This document shows, piece by piece, positions 28,794 through 38,032 of a stretch of 54,226 nt of DNA (positions are counted from its first letter, which is position 1; every line of letters starts with the position of its first letter). Below the pieces are notes generated by a model that saw nothing but the letters and a program-made list of their open reading frames with translations, ran no database searches and was not told the origin of the DNA. Source of the DNA: an uncultured Bermanella sp. (GTDB taxonomy: Bacteria; Pseudomonadota; Gammaproteobacteria; Pseudomonadales; Oceanobacteraceae); contig CAJXRF010000035.1 of NCBI GenBank assembly GCA_913058575.1, positions 1-54,226 of the forward strand. The letters run 5' to 3'. Made by a program: the position numbers and the translations under genes.

Positions 28794-29141
28794 TTGAACT
28801 TGCAATCACATTTGAAAAGTTTTTCAGAAAAAGTAAACAACACTAAACAGTTACGTATATTATTAAAGAAGTGGTCACCAGAAATTGTGGTTAAATCTGA
28901 CAATAGCGATGAACTGTACTCAATAGAGGTGTTTGAAAGTATAATTAAGGACATTCACACAGAAGAACAAAATAATGATCATGTCATTAGACTTGAAGCT
29001 GACAGTGAAATTTTAGAAGAAATATTTTCTGGCCAACGAAATCCAGCACGAGCATCTATAGATGGTTTATTGAAAATATATGGCGCCAATAAAGATGAAG
29101 TAAAACTGGATGCCATCAGCCTGATACTATGGGGGGTGTAA
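28794..29141 (+). CDS. SCP2-type lipid-binding protein
   Basis: A 115-residue protein whose C-terminal half matches the sterol-carrier-protein-2 fold: HVIRLEADSEILEEIFSGQR, then NPARASIDGLLKIYG, the pattern of a hydrophobic strand, the lxxifsGxxnp helix and the gxlxikG strand. SCP2 domains bind acyl-CoA or other lipids in a hydrophobic pocket. An in-frame TGA at 28788 limits the start; TTG at 28794 is the likeliest, with AAAAGG 11 nt upstream. It is divergent from the fused aminotransferase-reductase. A role in presenting or storing the lipid substrate or product is inference. Confidence 0.75.
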   Translation: MNLQSHLKSFSEKVNNTKQLRILLKKWSPEIVVKSDNSDELYSIEVFESIIKDIHTEEQNNDHVIRLEADSEILEEIFSGQRNPARASIDGLLKIYGANKDEVKLDAISLILWGV

Positions 29142-29817
29142 CGCTTAATTTGCAAATATTTTAGTTATTACATTGCCTTTTTAAATTTTCCCGTATATTT
29201 CTCTTATACTCAGCATTGCCGCCAAATAATATCACGATAACAAATATGTAAAAATGATCACTCTGGCGGCAACAATAATTTAAGCAGGCAACCTAAAGAA
29301 ACATTCTGATAATGTCACTAGAAATCAAATCACTTTTTTAGAGCACTTAACCTAATAATTATACATTTTAACTTTCACATCACTGTCACAAATAGTTGCT
29401 TTAATTGCATACAAATAGTCCTTATAAATCCTTTTGATCAATTAAATACCTTCCCAGGAAATTAGAAGAGGTTATTAGATCCAAGCAAACCAAAGAACAA
29501 GCCCTAGCGTCAACATTATTATTTTCAATAAGAAAAATACTATTTCACTTACAATTACGTGTTTGTAAATCGGAAATAACATAAATTAAGGTAAACTATT
29601 TTAGATCTCAACCCCCTAACAATAGGCATGAATTTTTTTATTATTTTCTATGTTTAAATCTAAAAAATTACTGAACACTATACTCAACAAGTAAACTTGA
29701 TATTTTAACTAAATTATTATGTAAGAATATTTATGAAAGACTTTAATTATTACATCTTCCAGTTAGGCGCACTCAGTAGAAATCTTGTTAGCTATTATTT
29801 TTAACTTTTCCACAAGC
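29142..29817. other. Gene-free A/T-rich region
   Basis: I see no ORF with a credible ribosome site, no RNA gene and no repeat here. It lies between the SCP2-type gene and the terminator of the second fadD, and may be residue from insertion of the cluster. Confidence 0.5.
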
Positions 29818-29851
29818 AAAAAAAATGCGAATCTAATATTAGATTCGCATT
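29818..29851 (-). terminator. Terminator of the second fadD
   Basis: A perfect 26-bp palindrome (29825-29850, half-site ATGCGAATCTAAT) followed on the minus strand by a run of eight T. It lies 67 nt after the fadD stop codon. Confidence 0.88.
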
Positions 29852-29917
29852 ATAAAAAGCCTAACTTAAAAATTACGGCCTTAATTAAACTCTTTAGTAT
29901 TTTTTTAAACAGCTACA

Positions 29918-31639
29918 TTAAGCTGCTTGTGATGCTCGCTTAGCTTCTTCTTCATCTTTTAATTCACGCCGTAAAATCTTGCCTACCGGCGTCATTGGCA
30001 ATTCATCGCGAAATTCAATAAAGCGTGGCAATTTATAAGCGGTTAACTGCTCTTTACAAAATGCCTTTAGCACATCAGCGGTTAAATTTGAATCCTGAGT
30101 CACAACAAATAGTTTCACCGCTTCACCGGATTTCTCATCAGGAATACCAATAACGGCACAGTTCTCAACTGCTGGATGTTCAGCGACTACCGCTTCAATT
30201 TCGTTAGGGAATACATTGAAGCCAGATACAATAATCATGTCTTTAATACGATCGACAATACTAACAAAACCATCTTCATCAATAATGCCCACATCACCAG
30301 TACGAAACCATTCACCATCTTCAGTGAAAGCATCTTTAGAGGCATCTGGGCGCTTCCAGTAGCCTTTCATAACTTGTGGGCCACGAACACATAATTCGCC
30401 ACGCTCACCAATAGCCACTTCATTGCCTTGATCATCAATACATTTTAAAGAAGTGCCCGGAACCGGTTGACCAACAGTCCCCATGCGCTCTAGACCATTA
30501 CCAGGGTTACCAGAAACCACTGGCGTACACTCTGTTAGTCCATATCCTTCTGAAATACCCACACCAGTAATTTCTTTCCAGCGATTTGCCGTATCAGGAA
30601 TGAGTGCGGTACCACCTGACAAAGTAGATGTTAACTCACTGAAATCTAATTCTTTGAAACGCGGGCTGGCCATCAATGAAACAAATAAAGTATTCAAACC
30701 AACAAATGTGGTTAGCTTCCAAGGCTTCATCATTTTAATGAACATTTCAGTATCACGAGGGTTGGCGATTAAAATACTGTGGTCGCCTTGCTCACATAAA
30801 GCCATTAAGTGAACGGTGAACGCATAAATATGATAAAGCGGTAATGGCGCCACCACTACAGCCGGTTTATCACCTTTTACACGGTTACCGTTATCGTCGG
30901 TTTGCATCATCATTTGTTTAACTTGGAGCATGTTTGCAACAAGGTTCATATTGGTAAGCTCTGCGCCCTTCGCTACACCTGTGGTGCCCCCTGTGTATTG
31001 CAGAATAACCGTATCATTAATGCCTCTAGGTGGTAACGCCGTAAACGGTTTAGCTTTGCCCAATTTAAGAGCTTGGCGAAAGTCCACCGAGTTTGGCAAT
31101 GAGTAAGAAGGCACAACCTTTTTAATGTACTTAGTAGCAAAGTTAATCAGTACACGTTTTGGGGTAGGCAACATATCAGCAAGGCTAGTAATAATAACGG
31201 TTTCAACACCGGTATTGTCCACAACATTTTGTACTGAACGGGCAAACACATCCATGCAGACTAATGCCTTGGCGTCAGAATCATTAAACTGGTGCAGCAT
31301 TTCACGTTCGGTATATAAAGGGTTGGTATTGGTAACAATTAACCCAGCTCGCAACGCGCCGTACATAGCAACTGGGTATTGAAGAATATTAGGCATTTGA
31401 ATGGCAATGGTATCGCCTGGTTTCAAATTTGTATGGTTTTGCAAGTAACTGGCAAAGGCAGCACTTTTTTCATCGATATCGGCATACGTCATGGTGAGAC
31501 CAATGCTGGTAAAAGCGGCGCGATCAGCATAGCTCTTAAAAGACTTCTCAACTACTTCGATAACAGAACCGTATTCGCTAAAATCAACTTTATCGCTAAT
31601 ACCAGGTGCACGTTTACCATCCCAAAATGATGCTTCCAT
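29918..31639 (-). CDS. fadD: Long-chain fatty-acid-CoA ligase (copy 2)
   Basis: Paralogue of the ligase at 15149-16873, with the same motifs: ILQYTGGTTGVAKGAELTNM, EGYGLTECTP, WFRTGDVGIIDEDGFVSIVD and PVGKILRRELKDEE. I start at ATG 31639 (573 aa), 5 nt after GGAGG, exactly as in copy 1. The pair probably descends from a tandem duplication like fadD1/fadD2 of pseudomonads, now split by the accessory cluster. Chain-length preferences may differ. It is transcribed alone, with its own terminator and the conserved upstream element. Confidence 0.95.
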   Translation of the reverse strand: MEASFWDGKRAPGISDKVDFSEYGSVIEVVEKSFKSYADRAAFTSIGLTMTYADIDEKSAAFASYLQNHTNLKPGDTIAIQMPNILQYPVAMYGALRAGLIVTNTNPLYTEREMLHQFNDSDAKALVCMDVFARSVQNVVDNTGVETVIITSLADMLPTPKRVLINFATKYIKKVVPSYSLPNSVDFRQALKLGKAKPFTALPPRGINDTVILQYTGGTTGVAKGAELTNMNLVANMLQVKQMMMQTDDNGNRVKGDKPAVVVAPLPLYHIYAFTVHLMALCEQGDHSILIANPRDTEMFIKMMKPWKLTTFVGLNTLFVSLMASPRFKELDFSELTSTLSGGTALIPDTANRWKEITGVGISEGYGLTECTPVVSGNPGNGLERMGTVGQPVPGTSLKCIDDQGNEVAIGERGELCVRGPQVMKGYWKRPDASKDAFTEDGEWFRTGDVGIIDEDGFVSIVDRIKDMIIVSGFNVFPNEIEAVVAEHPAVENCAVIGIPDEKSGEAVKLFVVTQDSNLTADVLKAFCKEQLTAYKLPRFIEFRDELPMTPVGKILRRELKDEEEAKRASQAA

Positions 31640-31744
31640 CACTACCTCCAATTAGAAGAAATTTAACAACTTAATTTACTTGAATGAATACTGAATCCAT
31701 TTTCTTAGCGCCAAAACGCAAAGAAAATATGCTTAGAGTGACTA

Positions 31745-31823
31745 AACTTTATTTTTATTATTTAAAATTAGCCATGACTATGGCCTAAATTGAAGTAAAT
31801 AAGAAGTGGCCAATATTGACAAA
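31745..31823 (-). promoter_or_regulatory. Conserved upstream region of fadD copy 2
   Basis: Counterpart of the region in front of copy 1: an A/T block at 31745-31766, 106 bp before the ATG, and a distal block at 31796-31823 that on the minus strand reads TTTGTCA, then ACTTCTTATT. The rest of the 31640-32057 gap shows no gene. Confidence 0.5.
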
Positions 31824-32057
31824 AAACTGTCCCATATTAGCCATTTTATAAGAGTAGCTTAAATTCGCCCCGAAATATCACACACCCCACATAGCTGATT
31901 CATTAAGAGGCATGTAAGGGTCTAAGCAAATCAATAAAGGTAAATTCACACCCTTATTTAATAAATAACGCCTTTTAACGGCACAATAACCTTTAGAGCT
32001 TATTCCACATATACGGCCTTTAGTTACCAATAATATGCTTAACTTTATTTCAAGCCT

Positions 32058-32081
32058 AAAAAAGGCGCTTCAAAGCGCCTT
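32058..32081 (-). terminator. Terminator of the suf operon
   Basis: AAGGCGCTT (32062-32070) pairs perfectly with AAGCGCCTT (32073-32081) over a 2-nt gap, followed on the minus strand by six T. It lies 35 nt past the sufT stop codon. Confidence 0.85.
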
Positions 32082-32116
32082 GTGTGTCGTTTAACTTACC
32101 AATATGTTCAATGTGA

Positions 32117-32650
32117 TTAAAAGAACATGCCGGTTTCTAATTGAGCTTCTTCACTCATCATTTCTCGCGACCACGGTGGATCAAATACTAACTCCACAGT
32201 GACGGACTCAACATTTGGCACCAAGGCCGAGCGATATTTAACATCACTTACCAGAACCGGCCCCATGCCGCAGCTTGGTGCTGTTAAAGTCATGTCAATT
32301 CGAACACTTTTATTGGCTTGGTCTATGGCAACATTATAAATTAAACCCAGCGCCGCTAAATTCACTGGAATTTCTGGGTCGTAAATGGTTTCTAGTGCTT
32401 GCCAAATATCACTTTCGCGTATGAGATCGCCATCCTTTTCTGGAAAGGTTAATACCTCAGGCTCTAATCCTAAGGCTGCCGCATCGGTACCGTCTACACG
32501 GGCCATATTGCCATTATAAACAACCGTATAGTTACCACCTAAAGATTGCGTTAGCGTAACAAAACTACCAGAGGGAATTGTTATTTTCGTTCCCACTGGA
32601 ACTAGGCGCGCAGGACAATCCTCATGCGCCACTACCATACGTTTTTCCAT
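32117..32650 (-). CDS. sufT: SufT-type Fe-S assembly protein (MIP18/DUF59)
   Basis: A 177-residue protein whose C-terminal part is a MIP18/DUF59 domain (ALETIYDPEIPVNLAALGLI, then TLTAPSCGMGP with the conserved Cys, and VELVFDPPWSREMMSEEA). The N-terminal 75 residues form the extra small domain seen in SufT. The family helps mature Fe-S proteins. It is last in the suf operon, 52 nt after sufA. An internal ATG at codon 5 is an alternative start. Confidence 0.88.
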   Translation of the reverse strand: MEKRMVVAHEDCPARLVPVGTKITIPSGSFVTLTQSLGGNYTVVYNGNMARVDGTDAAALGLEPEVLTFPEKDGDLIRESDIWQALETIYDPEIPVNLAALGLIYNVAIDQANKSVRIDMTLTAPSCGMGPVLVSDVKYRSALVPNVESVTVELVFDPPWSREMMSEEAQLETGMFF

Positions 32651-32702
32651 TGGATAACTACTTAAATAAAATTAAATTTAGAGGGAGTTAATGTGAGCCC
32701 AT

Positions 32703-33062
32703 TTAAATATTAAATGACTCGCCACACCCACATTCATCTTTGGCATTTGGGTTATTAAAAACCATAGAGCTGTTTAAACCGACAGTGGCGTAGTCTATTT
32801 CAGTGCCATTCACATAGGGTAAAGCTTCGGTGGTGATGTATAAGCTGACATCATCCGCTACCTGAATCAGCTTTTCGTTACCTTCAATGTTTTTAGCAAG
32901 CTGCAAGTCATACATAAAGCCTGAACAACCGCTTTTTTTAACCCCTAGTAAAATGCCTTTCGCATCTTGGCTAGATGCCAATTGCTTTCGTGCATAATCT
33001 AATGCTTTGTCTGTCATGGAGACAGTGATCTGTGAAGGTGAAAAGGTTTCGACTTCACTCAT
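32703..33062 (-). CDS. sufA: A-type Fe-S carrier SufA
   Basis: HesB/IscA-family carrier of 119 aa. The three cluster-binding Cys are present: one in KKSGCSGFMY and two in CGCGESFNI at the C-terminus. AGGAG precedes the ATG. Between sufS and sufT in the operon, it probably receives clusters from SufBCD and delivers them to apo-proteins. Confidence 0.93.
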   Translation of the reverse strand: MSEVETFSPSQITVSMTDKALDYARKQLASSQDAKGILLGVKKSGCSGFMYDLQLAKNIEGNEKLIQVADDVSLYITTEALPYVNGTEIDYATVGLNSSMVFNNPNAKDECGCGESFNI

Positions 33063-33107
33063 AATCTTTCTCCTGTAATTTTACTTAAATGCACTTCTTT
33101 AATAGAT

Positions 33108-34328
33108 CTAACATAAGAACATTTTAACTTTTTCAATGGCTTCAAATAACGCGTCGACTTCTTGCTTAGTATTGTAGATAGAAAAAGAAGCCCTTGCCGT
33201 TCCCGGAATGCCAAATTGATCCATAATAGGCATGGCACAATGATGCCCTGTTCTTACGGCAATACCCTGTTGATCTAGAAGCATACCCACGTCACTAGGA
33301 TGAGTGCCTTCAATTAAAAAGCTCATCACACCGGCTTTGTGTTTCGCCGTACCCACCAAACGCATGCCTTCACACTTTTTGGCACATTGATGAGCGTACT
33401 CTAATAGATCATCTTCGTACTGACTTAATGCATCTCGATCTAATTTCATTAGATAGTTAAGAGCAGCATCTAAACCAATGGCTCCTGCTATATTGGGGGT
33501 GCCTGATTCAAATTTAAAGGGTAAACCCTGATAAGTGGTACCACTAAAACTGACTTTTTCAATCATCTCACCGCCACCTTGCACAGGAGGCATGACATCG
33601 AGAAGCTCTTTTTTGCCATACAAGCAGCCAATGCCAGTGGGGCCAAATACCTTATGCCCAGAGAAAACATAAAAATCGGCATTTAATTTTTGTACATCCA
33701 CCGAAAAATGCGCAACCGATTGAGCACCATCAATTAATACCTTTGCGCCAACTTTGTGAGCAAGAGAAATCATTTTTTCTACCGGGTTTATAGTCCCTAA
33801 AGCATTGGAGACGTGAACCACTGACACCATTTTCACCTTGTCGCTCAGCATGGCTTCAAAAGCAGCCATGTCTAGCTCGCCCTGCTCACTTACTGGAATG
33901 ACTTTCAAACTCGCTCCAGTACGTTCACACAGCATTTGCCAAGGCACAATATTCGCGTGGTGCTCCATGGCGCTGACGATGATTTCATCGCCTTCTTTTA
34001 CAAACACACTGCCAAAACTTTGCGCCACTATATTAATGCTTTCAGTGGTGCCTCGCGTCCAAATAATTTCTTCACTATTCGCTGCATTTAAAAAGGTTTG
34101 AACTGTCTTACGTGCATTTTCAAAAGCAATGGTGGCACGATCACTCAAGACATGAGCACCGCGATGCACATTACTGTTGTCTTTACGGTAATAGTTTTCT
34201 ATAGCTTCAATCACAGCCAATGGCTTTTGCGTGGTGGCGCCGTTATCTAAATACACTAAAGGCTTATCGTGTACCTGTTGATCCAGTATAGGAAAATCTA
34301 AGCGAATTTTTTGCACGTCGATGCTCAT
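33108..34328 (-). CDS. sufS: Cysteine desulfurase SufS (class II)
   Basis: PLP-dependent enzyme that removes sulfur from cysteine as an enzyme persulfide. The PLP Lys is in VFSGHKVFGPTGIGCLYGK, and the active Cys is in RTGHHCAMPIMDQFG, the class II signature. 406 aa is standard. Its ATG overlaps the sufD stop codon by one base. It pairs functionally with the SufE at 14514-14954. A second desulfurase, IscS, lies upstream in the same operon. Confidence 0.96.
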   Translation of the reverse strand: MSIDVQKIRLDFPILDQQVHDKPLVYLDNGATTQKPLAVIEAIENYYRKDNSNVHRGAHVLSDRATIAFENARKTVQTFLNAANSEEIIWTRGTTESINIVAQSFGSVFVKEGDEIIVSAMEHHANIVPWQMLCERTGASLKVIPVSEQGELDMAAFEAMLSDKVKMVSVVHVSNALGTINPVEKMISLAHKVGAKVLIDGAQSVAHFSVDVQKLNADFYVFSGHKVFGPTGIGCLYGKKELLDVMPPVQGGGEMIEKVSFSGTTYQGLPFKFESGTPNIAGAIGLDAALNYLMKLDRDALSQYEDDLLEYAHQCAKKCEGMRLVGTAKHKAGVMSFLIEGTHPSDVGMLLDQQGIAVRTGHHCAMPIMDQFGIPGTARASFSIYNTKQEVDALFEAIEKVKMFLC

Positions 34329-35701
34329 TACAGAGCACCTTCAGAACACACACCAATCTCTTCATCTAATATATGCTGAGTGAGAGATTCATTAGAGGTA
34401 AATTGTTGAGCCAGCAATGGACGCAGCTTTTGACGCAAGGCATCAACAGGAATACTTTCCAACAACTCATTTATAAATGCAAAGCTCAACATAATTTCAG
34501 CTTCTTGACGGCTAATGCCTCGGCTTTGCAAATAAAAACAGGCTTTATCATCTAACTGAGCCACTGTGACGCCATGGGCACAGCGCACGTCATCGGCATA
34601 TATTTCTAATTCAGGCTTACTGTTAATTTGAGCCTTATTAGACAGCAATAAGTTTTTATTGCTTAAATTGGCCAAGGTCTTTTGCGCATCAGGGTGGATA
34701 TGAATACGACCATTAAATACCGCCTTTGATTGATCGGCCATAATGCCACGATAGGTTTCATCTGTGGTGCAATTGGCGGCGATATGCTCAATGTAACTGT
34801 GAATATCCACATGCTGGTTATGCTTAGGTAAATACACACCTTTCATTTCACAATGACTGCCAGCTTGATTGTGATTCACTACTACATCTAAGCGCTTAAT
34901 TTTCCCGCCTAGGGCAATCTGGTAGCTTTCAAACTGACTATCACGATTAAGATCCACATACACACCACCGAAGTGAAGACTGCTTTCATCTTCTGTATGC
35001 AAGCGGTAATGATTTAATTTTGCACCATCGCCAATATTAATCTCAGTGACTTGATTCAATAAAATATTTTGCTCTTCAGCGGTAGAAACAAACTGCTCAA
35101 TTAAAGTCGCTTCAGCTTGCTGTTCAAGCACTACTAGACAACGAGCGAATGCGCTGGAAGTTTGCTGTTGCGCACTGGTAATATTTATCACTTGAATAGG
35201 CTTTTTAAGCTGTACATTTTTCTCAACATGCAACAACACTCCCTCTTCAACGGTGGCATTGTTTAATGCGGTAAATAAATTGCGACGTGTTTCTGCAATA
35301 TTACCCACATGCTGTTTGAACAAAGCACGTTGAGCGTCGCTTGCAACGCTTAGTGGAACAGCGCTGACACCCGCCTCTGAAATTTCATCAGATAACTCAC
35401 TCACAAACACGCCGTTAATAAAGACAAGCTGATAAGCATCTAAACCGCTCACTTCAAAAAGCTCACTGGCGTTATCTAAATCGAAGTTATCTGCTGGGCG
35501 GTTATAATCTTGTGTGGTGAGCGCATGAAGAGAGGTGTATTTCCAATCTTCCGTTTTACGCGTGGGGAAGGGCAAGCTTTCAAAAGCAGCCATCCCAGAT
35601 TCACGCACTTCACCAAAGTCTCCAGAGACTTCTAGAGACTTCACAAAATCCAAAGCACTCTGGGTAAAAGGACTTACTATTGCATTAGAAGCTTCAGTCA
35701 T
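34328..35701 (-). CDS. sufD: Fe-S assembly scaffold subunit SufD
   Basis: SufB paralogue in the SufBC2D scaffold. The beta-helix core (VVVNHNQAGSHCEMKGVYLP, then the YRGIMADQSKAVFNGRIHIH segment) and the C-terminal CAHGVTVAQLDDKACFYLQS with its conserved His are visible. 457 aa is within family range. It follows sufC by 2 nt and overlaps sufS by one base, consistent with one translational unit. Confidence 0.95.
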   Translation of the reverse strand: MTEASNAIVSPFTQSALDFVKSLEVSGDFGEVRESGMAAFESLPFPTRKTEDWKYTSLHALTTQDYNRPADNFDLDNASELFEVSGLDAYQLVFINGVFVSELSDEISEAGVSAVPLSVASDAQRALFKQHVGNIAETRRNLFTALNNATVEEGVLLHVEKNVQLKKPIQVINITSAQQQTSSAFARCLVVLEQQAEATLIEQFVSTAEEQNILLNQVTEINIGDGAKLNHYRLHTEDESSLHFGGVYVDLNRDSQFESYQIALGGKIKRLDVVVNHNQAGSHCEMKGVYLPKHNQHVDIHSYIEHIAANCTTDETYRGIMADQSKAVFNGRIHIHPDAQKTLANLSNKNLLLSNKAQINSKPELEIYADDVRCAHGVTVAQLDDKACFYLQSRGISRQEAEIMLSFAFINELLESIPVDALRQKLRPLLAQQFTSNESLTQHILDEEIGVCSEGAL

Positions 35702-35703
35702 GA

Positions 35704-36453
35704 TTAAGCCCCCTCGTTTTCAATCCAGCCGTAGCCTTTTTCTTCAAGCTCAAGCGCCAATTCTTTACCACCACTTTTCACAATTTTACCATCGGCCAGT
35801 ACATGTACAAAGTCAGGCACAATGTAGTCAAGTAAACGTTGGTAGTGTGTTACCACAATAAAGCTGCGATTTGGATCACGTTGACTGTTTACCCCTTCTG
35901 CCACTACTTGTAGCGCATCGATATCCAAACCAGAATCGGTTTCATCAAGGATGCAAAGTTTTGGCTCTAGTAACATCATTTGCATAATTTCGTTACGTTT
36001 TTTCTCGCCACCACTAAAGCCTTCATTTACGCCACGCTTTAAAAAGTTTTGATCCAAGTTAACCGCTTTACATTTCTCACGGGCCAGTTTTAAAAACGTC
36101 ATACTGTCCATGGCTTCTTCACCACGATGAGAGCGAACCGCATCTACTGATGCTTTTAAAAATTCTAAATTACTCACACCTGGAATTTCCACAGGGTATT
36201 GAAACGCTAGAAATAAACCTTCACGGGCACGCTCTTCAGCGTCCATTTCAAGAATATTTTTACCAAGAAAAGATACCTCACCACCCGTAACGGTGTAACC
36301 ATCACGACCAGACAACACGTTACCCAATGTACTTTTACCAGCACCGTTTGGTCCCATAATGGCGTGTATCTCACCAGGCTTAACTTCTATATTTAAGCCT
36401 TTAAGAATGTCTTTCTCTTCAACTTTTGCCTGTAAATTTTTAATGCTTAACAT
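35704..36453 (-). CDS. sufC: Fe-S assembly ATPase SufC
   Basis: ABC-type ATPase of the SufBC2D scaffold. Walker A is GPNGAGKST, the ABC signature lies in NEGFSGGEKKRNEI, and Walker B is LCILDETDSGLD. I use the ATG at 36453 (249 aa), which matches the usual MLSIKNL start and has GGGA upstream; the frame extends to a TTG at 36465. The 110-nt gap before it holds a hairpin-rich repeat. Confidence 0.96.
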   Translation of the reverse strand: MLSIKNLQAKVEEKDILKGLNIEVKPGEIHAIMGPNGAGKSTLGNVLSGRDGYTVTGGEVSFLGKNILEMDAEERAREGLFLAFQYPVEIPGVSNLEFLKASVDAVRSHRGEEAMDSMTFLKLAREKCKAVNLDQNFLKRGVNEGFSGGEKKRNEIMQMMLLEPKLCILDETDSGLDIDALQVVAEGVNSQRDPNRSFIVVTHYQRLLDYIVPDFVHVLADGKIVKSGGKELALELEEKGYGWIENEGA

Positions 36454-36471
36454 GTCATTTCCCAATCTATT

Positions 36472-36535
36472 TGTAGGGTGGGCATTTACCCACCAATCAT
36501 ACTCATTAACACTGGTGAGCCTGGCTCACCCTACA
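36472..36535. repeat. REP-like palindromic element between sufB and sufC
   Basis: A 64-bp element bounded by TGTAGGGTG and its complement CACCCTACA. Inside are two hairpins: GGTGGG/CCCACC (36477-36494) and GGTGAGCC/GGCTCACC (36514-36530). The GTAGGGTGGGC type of element is scattered in many gammaproteobacterial genomes. Within an operon it could stabilise the upstream or downstream mRNA or change the relative output of sufB and sufC. Confidence 0.8.
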
Positions 36536-36562
36536 TTTTTCGCCAATCTTGAATCTAAGCGA

Positions 36563-38008
36563 TTAGCCCACAGAGCCTTCAAGCGATACTTCCAATAATT
36601 TGCCGGCTTCTACGGCGAATTCCATTGGTAGCTCTTTAAATACTTCCTTGCAGAAACCGTTAACGATCATAGACACGGCTTTCTCTGGATCAATGCCACG
36701 CTGCTGGCACAAAAACATCTGATCTTCACTTACCGTAGACGTGGTGGCTTCATGTTCAATAATGGCGCTAGGGTGCTTGCTTTCTATATATGGAAAAGTA
36801 TGAGCACCACACTTGTCACCGATTAACAAAGAATCGCACTGAGTAAAGTTACGAGCACCTTCAGCACTAGGGTTCATACGAACCAATCCACGGTAAGCAT
36901 TTTGGCTTTTGCCCGCAGAGATCCCTTTAGAGATAATGGTAGACTTGGTATTTTTACCAATGTGAATCATCTTCGTGCCAGTATCGGCTTGTTGATAATT
37001 ATTGGTCAATGCAACCGAATAAAATTCACCAATGGCGTTATCGCCTTTTAATATACAGCTTGGGTATTTCCAAGTAACCGCTGAACCGGTTTCAACTTGC
37101 GTCCAGCTAACTTTGGCATTTTTATGGGCCACTGCACGCTTGGTCACAAAGTTGTAAATACCGCCTTTGCCTTCACTGTCACCTGGGTACCAGTTTTGTA
37201 CCGTGGAGTATTTAATTTCAGCGTCATCCAATACCACTAATTCAACCACCGCCGCGTGCAACTGATTTTCATCACGCATTGGGGCCGTACAACCTTCAAG
37301 GTAACTTACGTGGGAACCTTCATCGGCAATAATTAGGGTGCGCTCAAACTGACCGGTTTTTTCTTCGTTAATGCGGAAGTAAGTAGACAATTCCATTGGG
37401 CATCGCACCCCTTTAGGAATGTATACAAAACTACCATCAGAAAATACGGCGCAATTTAATGCAGCATAATAGTTATCTTTTTGCGGAACCACTGAGCCCA
37501 TGTATTTCTTAACCAGTTCAGGGTGTTTATGCACCGCTTCACTGATGGGCATAAAAATAACACCCGCTTCAGATAATTTTTCACGGAAAGTCGTGGCAAC
37601 CGATACTGAATCGAAAACGATATCCATGGCAACATTCGCCACACCCGCCAGCACTGCTTGCTCATGCAATGGAATGCCGAGCTTTTCATAAGTTCTTAAA
37701 AGTTCAGGATCCACTTCATCAAGAGACTGGGGCTTATCATCCATGCTCTTTGGTGCACTGTAATAAGAGATATCTTGAAAATCTATTTTTGGATAATGAA
37801 CATGAGCCCATTCAGGCTCTTCCATTTCTTTCCAAACTTGAAATGCTTTTAAACGCCATTCCAATAACCACTCAGGCTCCCCCTTTTTATTGGAAATAAA
37901 ACGAATGACATCTTCGTTTAAACCCGGTGGCAAGGTTTCGCTTTCAACATCGGTTACAAAGCCAGCTTCGTAATCGGATTTTATGTATTGATCAAATTCT
38001 TCAGTCAT
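36563..38008 (-). CDS. sufB: Fe-S assembly scaffold subunit SufB
   Basis: Core scaffold protein on which SufBCD builds clusters. Family landmarks are [40 protein letters not shown] (with the conserved Cys), and the C-terminal [20 protein letters not shown] with the acidic and His ligand region. Length 481 aa is normal. It is 24 nt from the iscS stop codon, so it belongs to the iscR operon. Confidence 0.97.
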   Translation of the reverse strand: MTEEFDQYIKSDYEAGFVTDVESETLPPGLNEDVIRFISNKKGEPEWLLEWRLKAFQVWKEMEEPEWAHVHYPKIDFQDISYYSAPKSMDDKPQSLDEVDPELLRTYEKLGIPLHEQAVLAGVANVAMDIVFDSVSVATTFREKLSEAGVIFMPISEAVHKHPELVKKYMGSVVPQKDNYYAALNCAVFSDGSFVYIPKGVRCPMELSTYFRINEEKTGQFERTLIIADEGSHVSYLEGCTAPMRDENQLHAAVVELVVLDDAEIKYSTVQNWYPGDSEGKGGIYNFVTKRAVAHKNAKVSWTQVETGSAVTWKYPSCILKGDNAIGEFYSVALTNNYQQADTGTKMIHIGKNTKSTIISKGISAGKSQNAYRGLVRMNPSAEGARNFTQCDSLLIGDKCGAHTFPYIESKHPSAIIEHEATTSTVSEDQMFLCQQRGIDPEKAVSMIVNGFCKEVFKELPMEFAVEAGKLLEVSLEGSVG

Positions 38009-38032
38009 TAAACTTCTCCGGATATGCTCGCC

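Noticed and set aside
17535-29141. Prophage or transposon carrying the cluster
   Set aside because: No integrase, transposase, terminal repeats or att-like duplication could be found at either edge.
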